From an uncultured Oscillibacter sp. (GTDB lineage Bacteria; Bacillota; Clostridia; Oscillospirales; Oscillospiraceae), in NCBI RefSeq assembly GCF_910579365.1, contig NZ_CAJTUX010000014.1, positions 1 through 47,967 of the forward strand: a stretch of DNA of 47,967 nt, read 5' to 3'. Below, piece by piece: positions 17,604-22,930 of this stretch (its first letter is position 1; every line of letters starts with the position of its first letter). The position numbers and the translations under genes were made by a program. The notes beneath the pieces were generated by a model. That model did not search any database, was not told where the DNA came from, and saw only the letters and a program-made list of their open reading frames with translations.

Positions 17604-17977
17604 GTTCCCTCACCTCCCGCCTTGTCCAGGATGGCAGACAGCTCCGCGATGTCGGATTCCGTGAGCTGGCGGCTCTCCACCATGGCGCTCATCATAAGAC
17701 CCAGGCTACCGCCGTAGACCTTGGAGAGGAAGCTCTCCGTTTCGTCCCGGGCGGCGTCCTCCCGTCGGAGGATGGGAAAATAGCGCTTGGCCCGTCCGCA
17801 CTCCTCGTGGCGAACGGCCCCCTTGGCCTCCAGACGGGAGAGCATGGTGATGACGGTGTTTTTGCTCCAGCCGGTCTCCTCCCGGAGAGCTGCTGTCAGC
17901 TCCGTAATTGTTCTGGGGGAGTGGTCCCACAGGCGGCGCATCAGCTTCCACTCGCTGTTGGACAGATCGATTTTCAT
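17600..17977 (-). CDS. BlaI/MecI/CopY family transcriptional repressor
   Basis: This winged-helix repressor is normally cleaved through its partner M56 protease. The 125-residue product matches the family length. It has the start LSNSEWKLMRRLWDHSP, the recognition region GWSKNTVITMLSRLEAKGAV and a C-terminal dimerisation segment beginning FLSKVYGGSLGLMM. AGGAGGTGGAG precedes the ATG. It is the first gene of a two-gene unit with the M56 gene (ATGA overlap). Two 18-bp dyads flank its promoter and probably mediate autoregulation. Confidence 0.95.
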   Translation of the reverse strand: MKIDLSNSEWKLMRRLWDHSPRTITELTAALREETGWSKNTVITMLSRLEAKGAVRHEECGRAKRYFPILRREDAARDETESFLSKVYGGSLGLMMSAMVESRQLTESDIAELSAILDKAGGEGT

Positions 17978-17995
17978 AGCTCCACCTCCTAATCA

Positions 17996-18013
17996 GGTAC
18001 ACGACTGTCTACC
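17996..18013. promoter_or_regulatory. BlaI-type operator 1
   Basis: GGTACACGACTGTCTACC is a 7-4-7 inverted repeat (one mismatch in the arms). It covers the predicted transcription start of the blaI/blaR-like unit. Confidence 0.68.
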
Positions 18014-18016
18014 TAA

Positions 18017-18045
18017 AGGATAGCAGAAAGGTAGACGTTTGTCAA
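18017..18045 (-). promoter_or_regulatory. Promoter of the blaI/blaR-like unit
   Basis: On the minus strand TTGACA (18045-18040) and TATCCT (18022-18017) are 17 bases apart. The -35 is perfect and lies inside operator 2. Confidence 0.72.
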
Positions 18046-18047
18046 CC
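18030..18047. promoter_or_regulatory. BlaI-type operator 2
   Basis: GGTAGACGTTTGTCAACC has the same 7-4-7 layout as operator 1 (one arm mismatch) and overlaps the -35. The two centres are 34 bp apart, about three helical turns. Confidence 0.68.
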
Positions 18048-18280
18048 TGCAAATGGCCTACAAAACAGAAACGCCCTCCGTTGGACAGCGAAGGGCACTT
18101 TGCCGACTGGAACCGGCGAGCGGTTTTCCACTTTTTGCCGAAATTTCCATGTCCTTCTTATTGATTTCGACAGAAAGCCATGGCGGGACGTGCTATCATC
18201 AGATACAAAGGCCCGTTCCGTGCGGGACTGTGACAAAAAAAGGCGAACCAGGTATATTTTTGACGGAAAAGGGGAAAGAT

Positions 18281-18586
18281 ATGGAAATCCAGGTGAAAAG
18301 CGCGGACCGGAATCTGCTGCTGGAGATCAGCGGGGAACTGGATCACCACGGGGCCCGGAGCGCCCTCCGGGAGCTGGAGGAGGCCCTGGACGCAGCCCTG
18401 CCCCGCAAGCTGGTGCTGGACCTGTCGGGCATCACCTTTATGGACAGCTCCGGTATTGCGCTGATTCTGCGGGCCCAGCAGAAAATGCGGCTGCTGGACG
18501 GCAGTCTGCTGGTGCGGGGAACGCCGCCCCAGGCCCGCAGGGTACTGGATGCCGCCGGCGTCAGCCGGCTTGTGACGATCAAATAA
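18281..18586 (+). CDS. spoIIAA: Anti-sigma F factor antagonist
   Basis: SpoIIAA is a STAS-domain protein that releases sigma-F from its inhibitor SpoIIAB in the forespore. The 101-residue product has the STAS core and the phosphorylation motif FMDSSGIALIL, whose Ser56/57 is the target of the SpoIIAB kinase. The ATG is preceded by GGGGAAAG. The frame is open for 76 codons further upstream, but no site or homology supports that. It is the first of three tightly spaced genes. About 230 bases upstream contain an extended -10-like TGCTATCAT (18191-18199) but no convincing sigma-H promoter. Confidence 0.93.
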   Translation: MEIQVKSADRNLLLEISGELDHHGARSALRELEEALDAALPRKLVLDLSGITFMDSSGIALILRAQQKMRLLDGSLLVRGTPPQARRVLDAAGVSRLVTIK

Positions 18587-18599
18587 GGAGGTTTACATA

Positions 18600-19043
18600 A
18601 TGAGGACCAAGGCAGTCAACGAGGTCGCGCTGGAATTTCCCAGCCACAGCTGCAACGAGAGCTTCGCCCGGGCTTCGGCGGCCTGCTTCGCCGCCCAGAT
18701 GGACCCGACGCTCAACGAGCTGGAGGATATCAAAACCGCTGTCAGCGAGGCGGTGACCAACGCCATTGTTCATGGCTACCCGGATGCCATCGGCTCCGTT
18801 ACGCTGAAGCTCCGCTGTCTGCCGGGGAACATTCTGGAGTTGATTGTGAAGGACCGGGGCCGGGGCATTCCCGATGTAAACAAGGCCCGGCAGCCCATGT
18901 TCACCACCGGTGGGGAGGAGCGCAGCGGCATGGGGTTTACGATTATGGAGAGCTTTATGGACAAGGTGACGGTGCGGTCTGCCGTGAACAGGGGGACCAC
19001 GGTGGTGATGAAGAAAAAACTGGCGCCCCGGCTGAAGAAATGA
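18600..19043 (+). CDS. spoIIAB: Anti-sigma F factor (serine kinase)
   Basis: SpoIIAB binds and inhibits sigma-F and phosphorylates SpoIIAA, using ATP. The 147-residue product has the GHKL ATPase boxes: the N-box EAVTNAIVHGY, the G1 box DRGRGIPD and the G2 segment SGMGFTIM. A TAAGGAGG site lies eight bases before the ATG. It begins 13 bases after spoIIAA and overlaps sigF by 4 bases, the standard spoIIA arrangement of spore formers. Confidence 0.96.
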   Translation: MRTKAVNEVALEFPSHSCNESFARASAACFAAQMDPTLNELEDIKTAVSEAVTNAIVHGYPDAIGSVTLKLRCLPGNILELIVKDRGRGIPDVNKARQPMFTTGGEERSGMGFTIMESFMDKVTVRSAVNRGTTVVMKKKLAPRLKK

Positions 19044-19744
19044 GCGCCGCGCTGGAGCTGCTCCGGGCGGCGCAGCAGGGGGATCGGGATGCCTGCGAAC
19101 AGGCCGTTATTGAAAACAACGGGTTGATTTGGAGTGTGGTCCGGCGCTATTATGGCCGGGGAGTGGAACCGGACGATCTCTATCAGCTGGGCTGTCTGGG
19201 CTTTTTAAAGGCGGTTCAGGGTTTTGATTTCGACTATGGAACCTGCTTTTCCACCTATGCCGTGCCCAAGATTGCCGGGGAAATCCGGCGGTTCCTCCGG
19301 GATGACGGGGCTGTGAAGGTCGGGCGCAGCATACGGGAACAGGCGCAGACCCTCTATACCGCCCGGGAACGCCTCCGCCATGAGCTGGGCCGGGAACCGG
19401 CCCTATCCGAGCTGTCGGAGGCCACGGGCCTGACGCCGGAGGAGATCGCCCGGACGGACCTGGCCACCGACACGCCGGAGTCCCTCCAGCAGGAGACGGC
19501 GGACGGCCTGACCCTGGAGGGAGCCCTGGGCACGGAGGCCCCGGAGGAGGGAATGGTGGAGCGGATAGCCCTCCGGGAGGCCATCGACCATCTGCCGGAG
19601 AAGGAGCGGATGACGATTCTGCTCCGCTATTTCAAGGGTCTGACGCAGGAGCAGACGTCCCGGGTGGTGGGGGTGTCCCAGGTGCAGATATCCCGGCTGG
19701 AGCGCCGGGGGCTGAAACGCCTGCGGGAGAGCTTTGAGGCCTGA
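19040..19744 (+). CDS. sigF: RNA polymerase sigma-F factor
   Basis: Sigma-F directs the first forespore-specific transcription during sporulation. The 234-residue product has region 2 (DLYQLGCLGFLKAVQGFDFDYG, then FSTYAVPKIAGEIRRFLRD), region 3, and the region 4 helix-turn-helix EQTSRVVGVSQVQISRLERR. It is translationally coupled to spoIIAB. Its last 113 bases overlap, tail to tail, the gene on the opposite strand. A likely target in this window is the sigG promoter at 31909-31938. Confidence 0.95.
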   Translation: MSAALELLRAAQQGDRDACEQAVIENNGLIWSVVRRYYGRGVEPDDLYQLGCLGFLKAVQGFDFDYGTCFSTYAVPKIAGEIRRFLRDDGAVKVGRSIREQAQTLYTARERLRHELGREPALSELSEATGLTPEEIARTDLATDTPESLQQETADGLTLEGALGTEAPEEGMVERIALREAIDHLPEKERMTILLRYFKGLTQEQTSRVVGVSQVQISRLERRGLKRLRESFEA

Positions 19745-20486
19745 ACCAATCCTCCCCCTGGAACTCCGTCATGGTATTCCAATAGCGCTTGGGCATATGA
19801 GTCATCCGAAGACGGGGATTTTCCCGTTCCTTGATGGCGATGGTATCGTAAAACCGTTTCCAAAGAAGGCGGTAATGGGCTTCCGTCTCATCCGGCGGGG
19901 CCATTTGAAAGGAGTCCAGAGGCTGGATGCTCCACCGGCCGGGGACGTGGAACAGCGCCTCCTTATGGGTTCGGTCGTAAAGGAAGAACCGCTCGTTGTG
20001 AAAGCGGGCACAGAAATGCCCGGCCAGCATAGGAAGGACCCGGTTCTTTGGCTCAATTTCGCCGCCCAGTACGCCGCCCAAATCAGAAAAGCGGACGAAG
20101 CCCTTCAGCAGGTGGACCTCGCCGCCCAGATGCTGAACGGCCTTGATGACCGGATAGAACGTTTCGTCGGAGCGGTTTCGAAGGAAGCCGGGCCCCTCCC
20201 GCAGCAGCTTGGCGGTCAGGCGAAAAAGATGGAGCTCTTTTTCCGGGAGACAGGTCCAAAACCCGCGCCGCAGCAGAAGCGCCGCCTCCTGGGACAGCGC
20301 CGTCACCTTCCGCAGGACCCGGTCCGCGTGCCCCGGGTCCGTGGGAACGGTTCTGGAATCAAACAGGGTAAAAACAGCGTCCTCGCCGGAGTAAAATCCG
20401 GCGGGGCTTTCTTTATAGGCATAGCTGTCGAACACGCAGGAGAGAAACCCTTCAAAGCTGCCGTCGTAATAGTAGATAACATCCAT
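19632..20486 (-). CDS. DUF4130 (TIGR03915-type) DNA metabolism protein
   Basis: This belongs to a family found next to a radical SAM DNA-repair protein; the pair is predicted to act on DNA, but its reaction is unproven. The 284-residue product begins MDVIYYYDGSFEGFLSC and contains family-like segments QHLGGEVHLLKGFVRF and HFCARFHNERFFLYDR, ending its normal fold near ENPRLRMTHMPKRYW. The last 40 or so residues are a low-complexity Pro/Ala/Gly/Ser tail. Much of that tail is written on the antisense strand of sigF, suggesting loss of an earlier stop. TGAGGATG precedes the ATG. It follows the radical SAM gene by 22 bases. Confidence 0.87.
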   Translation of the reverse strand: MDVIYYYDGSFEGFLSCVFDSYAYKESPAGFYSGEDAVFTLFDSRTVPTDPGHADRVLRKVTALSQEAALLLRRGFWTCLPEKELHLFRLTAKLLREGPGFLRNRSDETFYPVIKAVQHLGGEVHLLKGFVRFSDLGGVLGGEIEPKNRVLPMLAGHFCARFHNERFFLYDRTHKEALFHVPGRWSIQPLDSFQMAPPDETEAHYRLLWKRFYDTIAIKERENPRLRMTHMPKRYWNTMTEFQGEDWFRPQSSPAGVSAPGAPAGISAPGTPPPPGTSAPASDP

Positions 20487-20508
20487 CAGAACATCCTCAA
20501 GCCGGCCG

Positions 20509-21783
20509 TCAGGCCGGTTCGCTTTGGTCGAACAGGGATAGCTGCACCATTTCCTGCTGCGGCAAAAGGGGCCGCTCCGCGGCGATGAGCCCCCGGAGAA
20601 GGCTGTCCGGTGTGAAGCGCAGACCCTCCGCCATTTTGCCGGAGGCCGTGAGAAAATATTGGGCCCGCTTCATAACGACGCCCAGCTTTCTCAGGTTGTC
20701 GATGTGGAGGGGACCCGTTCTGCGGGCGGAGAGGATGCGCCGGGCGGAGGTGACGCCCACACCCGGAATCCGCAGCAGCGTTTCATAGGCGGCGGTGTTG
20801 ACCTCCACCGGGAAAAAATCCAGGTGGGCCAGGGCCCAGCTGCATTTGGGGTCTACGCGGGTGTCAAAATCCTGGTTTCCCTCGTCCAGTAGTTCCTCTG
20901 CCCGGAAGCCGTAAAACCGCAGCAGCCAGTCCGCCTGATAGAGCCGGTGCTCCCGCAGAAGGGGCGGCTTTACATCCTTAGCGGGAAGAAGGGCGTGCTC
21001 CACCACTGGGACATAAGCGGAGTAGAACACACGTTTTAGACCGTATTGGTCGTAAAGCCCCTGCGTCAGGCGGAGGATATGGAAGTCCGTGTCCTGCGTG
21101 GCTCCGACGATGAGCTGGGTGCTCTGTCCGGCGGGGGCGAAGCGGGGAGCGTGGCGGTATTTCACCAGCTCCTCCCGGCTCTGCCGGTTCCGGGTCTGAA
21201 TCTGGCGCATAGGCGTCAGAATGGCGCCCTTTGTCTTGTCCGGGGCCAGGGTTTTCAGTCCTGCTTCCGAGGGCAGCTCAATGTTCACGCTGAGCCGGTC
21301 CGCCAAAAAGCCCAGCCGCTCCACCAGTTCCGGCGCTGTGCCGGGAATCGCCTTGGCGTGAATGTAGCCGTTAAAACGGTAACGCTCCCGCAGAAGGGCC
21401 AGACAGCGGATCATCAGCTCTGTGGTATAGTCCGGACTTCGAAAGACGCCCGAGGAGAGGAACAGCCCCTCAATGTAGTTCCGGCGGTAAAAGTGGAGGG
21501 TGAGGTCCGCCAGCTCCTCCGGGGTAAAGGCCGCCCGCTTCGTCTCGTTGCTCCGGCGGTTGACGCAGTATTTGCAGTCGTATGCACAGCGGTTGGTCAA
21601 AAGGACCTTCAGCAGGGTGACGCAGCGCCCGTCGGCGGAGAAGGTATGGCAGCAGCCCGCCGTGGAGGTGGAGGTGTTGCCGATGTATCCCTTTTTCGCG
21701 GTGCGGTTCCCGCCGCTGGAGGTGCAGGCGGCGTCATATTTGGCGGCGTCGGTGAGAATGGTCAGCTTTTCCAGAACGTCCAT
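20509..21783 (-). CDS. Putative DNA modification/repair radical SAM protein
   Basis: This is a radical SAM enzyme of the TIGR03916 type, the usual partner of the DUF4130 protein downstream. The 424-residue product has the iron-sulfur motif CAYDCKYC (Cys66, Cys70, Cys73), a TIM-barrel region, and a C-terminal helix-hairpin-helix DNA-binding segment (LLRIPGVGVTSARRILSARR). I start at the ATG at 21783, which has GGGGGAG five bases upstream; the frame extends 13 codons further without support. It lies between a small membrane ORF and the DUF4130 gene in an operon whose promoter has LexA-like boxes. Confidence 0.9.
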   Translation of the reverse strand: MDVLEKLTILTDAAKYDAACTSSGGNRTAKKGYIGNTSTSTAGCCHTFSADGRCVTLLKVLLTNRCAYDCKYCVNRRSNETKRAAFTPEELADLTLHFYRRNYIEGLFLSSGVFRSPDYTTELMIRCLALLRERYRFNGYIHAKAIPGTAPELVERLGFLADRLSVNIELPSEAGLKTLAPDKTKGAILTPMRQIQTRNRQSREELVKYRHAPRFAPAGQSTQLIVGATQDTDFHILRLTQGLYDQYGLKRVFYSAYVPVVEHALLPAKDVKPPLLREHRLYQADWLLRFYGFRAEELLDEGNQDFDTRVDPKCSWALAHLDFFPVEVNTAAYETLLRIPGVGVTSARRILSARRTGPLHIDNLRKLGVVMKRAQYFLTASGKMAEGLRFTPDSLLRGLIAAERPLLPQQEMVQLSLFDQSEPA

Positions 21784-21965
21784 TGCTTCTCCCCCAGAGT
21801 CCGCCAGAAAAATACGGCCCAAGCGTCCGGAAGTGTTTTCCGGCAGACCGCCGACCCGGCGCGGGCATGCCGGGTTGGCCGCTCGATAAGGTCAATCACG
21901 CGGAAGAGCTGGGCGGTGAGCATTACCACGCCCAAAATGGTGAAAAAGAGAGTCCAGCCGGTCAT
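21762..21965 (-). CDS. Small membrane protein heading the SOS-type operon
   Basis: This 67-residue product has one N-terminal membrane helix (about 4-24, WTLFFTILGVVMLTAQLF) followed by a basic tail. GGGAGG lies seven bases before the ATG, and the predicted transcription start is only about 37 bases upstream, so it is the first gene of the operon. Its end overlaps the radical SAM start by 22 bases. I recognise no family. A short single-pass membrane protein under LexA-type control recalls SOS cell-division inhibitors in layout only. Confidence 0.6.
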   Translation of the reverse strand: MTGWTLFFTILGVVMLTAQLFRVIDLIERPTRHARAGSAVCRKTLPDAWAVFFWRTLGEKQWTFWKS

Positions 21966-21988
21966 AGGAAAACCTCCCGTTCCGTATT

Positions 21989-22002
21989 AGAAAATTTGTT
22001 CG
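21989..22002 (-). promoter_or_regulatory. LexA/DinR-like box 2
   Basis: Read on the minus strand, CGAACAAATTTTCT matches 12 of 14 positions of the Gram-positive DinR consensus CGAACRNRYGTTYC. It covers the predicted transcription start. Confidence 0.5.
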
Positions 22003-22008
22003 ATTCAT

Positions 22009-22037
22009 ATTGTAACTCGAACAACCGTTCCTGTCAA
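22009..22037 (-). promoter_or_regulatory. Sigma-A promoter of the DNA-repair operon
   Basis: On the minus strand TTGACA (22037-22032) and TACAAT (22014-22009) are 17 bases apart. A LexA-like box fills most of the spacer. Confidence 0.82.
22018..22031 (+). promoter_or_regulatory. LexA/DinR-like box 1
   Basis: CGAACAACCGTTCC matches 13 of 14 positions of CGAACRNRYGTTYC. It sits between the -35 and -10 of the minus-strand promoter, where a repressor would block polymerase. Confidence 0.7.
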
Positions 22038-22118
22038 GAGAAAAAACAAAAACGGCGGAAAGGAAACCGTCTGCTGTCCTGAAATTTCCAGGAATCTCTG
22101 GTCTTTTCGTCCGTTTTG

Positions 22119-22127
22119 TGGTATCAT
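22119..22127 (+). promoter_or_regulatory. Possible extended -10 promoter of thiN
   Basis: TGGTATCAT gives an extended -10 with a TGn motif 33 bases before the start codon. The -35 at 17 bases (TGGTCT) is weak. Confidence 0.45.
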
Positions 22128-22159
22128 CAGACAATTACATAAATAAGGAGACGCGCTTC

Positions 22160-22789
22160 ATGAAACGCTGCTTTATTTTCGCCGCCGGAAGCTATTACGG
22201 TCTGCGGGAGCGCCCCGCCTCCGGCGATGTTGTCATCGCTGCCGACGCGGGCTATCGGATCTGCCTGGAAGAGGGCATTGTACCGGACCTTCTCCTGGGG
22301 GACTTTGACTCTATGGAGCCTCCGGCGGACGCCGCCCCCATCTTCCGCCTGCCTGTGGAGAAGGACGACACGGATACCATGGCCGCCCTTCGAGCGGGAC
22401 TGGAACGAATGTGCGATACCTTCTATATTTACGGAGGGACCGGCGGAAAGCGACTGGACCACACGCTGGCAAATCTCCAATCCCTTCTCTTTCTCCGCCG
22501 GAGGGGAGCCAGAGGATTTCTGTACGACGATGACTTCCTCTGGACCGTTCTGGAGAATGAGGCGCTGGATATTCCAAAGACGGTGGAGTGGGGCCTGTTT
22601 TCCGTTTTCTGCCTGGGGGACCGGGCGGAGGGCGTGGATGAGAAGGGCTTTCAGTACCCTCTGCAAGACGCCGTGCTGACTCCGGATTTTCCCCTTGGAG
22701 TCAGCAACCATATCCTGGAGCCCCGGGCGCGGATCGCCGTTCGGAACGGGACGCTGGCCGTGGGTTGGGAGCTGCCGCCGTTAGACTGA
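22160..22789 (+). CDS. thiN: Thiamine diphosphokinase
   Basis: The enzyme converts thiamine to thiamine diphosphate using ATP, supplying the cofactor for enzymes such as Dxs. The 209-residue product matches the family length. It has the metal/ATP motif GDFDS (47-51), the aspartate-rich KDDTDTMAAL, and the signature GGTGGKRLDHTLANLQ. AAGGAG lies nine bases before the ATG. No TPP riboswitch is visible in the leader. It is divergent from the SOS-type operon and is followed by the xanthine dehydrogenase promoter, so it is monocistronic. Confidence 0.93.
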   Translation: MKRCFIFAAGSYYGLRERPASGDVVIAADAGYRICLEEGIVPDLLLGDFDSMEPPADAAPIFRLPVEKDDTDTMAALRAGLERMCDTFYIYGGTGGKRLDHTLANLQSLLFLRRRGARGFLYDDDFLWTVLENEALDIPKTVEWGLFSVFCLGDRAEGVDEKGFQYPLQDAVLTPDFPLGVSNHILEPRARIAVRNGTLAVGWELPPLD

Positions 22790-22819
22790 AGATAGAATAA
22801 CGAAACGACAAAAGTGTGG

Positions 22820-22848
22820 TTGCGTATTTAAAAAACTTCATGTATAAT
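22820..22848 (+). promoter_or_regulatory. Sigma-A promoter of the fused xanthine dehydrogenase gene
   Basis: TTGCGT (22820-22825) and a perfect TATAAT (22843-22848) are 17 bases apart. The leader to the ATG is about 75 bases and carries a palindrome. Confidence 0.78.
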
Positions 22849-22859
22849 GAACAACAACG

Positions 22860-22875
22860 GAAAGGTCGACCTTTC
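22860..22875. promoter_or_regulatory. 16-bp palindrome just downstream of the xanthine dehydrogenase promoter
   Basis: GAAAGGTCGACCTTTC is a perfect palindrome starting about five bases after the predicted transcription start. Its position suits a repressor operator; the protein that binds it is unknown. Confidence 0.5.
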
Positions 22876-22930
22876 TGGAATATGATATGACCGTGGGACC
22901 GAGGACGGGCACGGGGGCAAGGAGTTTTTT

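Noticed and set aside
18067..18100. Weak hairpin in the spoIIA upstream region as a minus-strand terminator
   Set aside because: The stem has a mismatch and there is no minus-strand gene upstream for it to terminate.
18048..18280. Sigma-H promoter for spoIIA
   Set aside because: No convincing AGGA/GAAT pair at the right spacing; only an extended -10-like TGCTATCAT without a -35 was seen.
22038..22159. TPP riboswitch before thiN
   Set aside because: The leader is too short and lacks the conserved CUGAGA and related elements. None was seen before dxs either.
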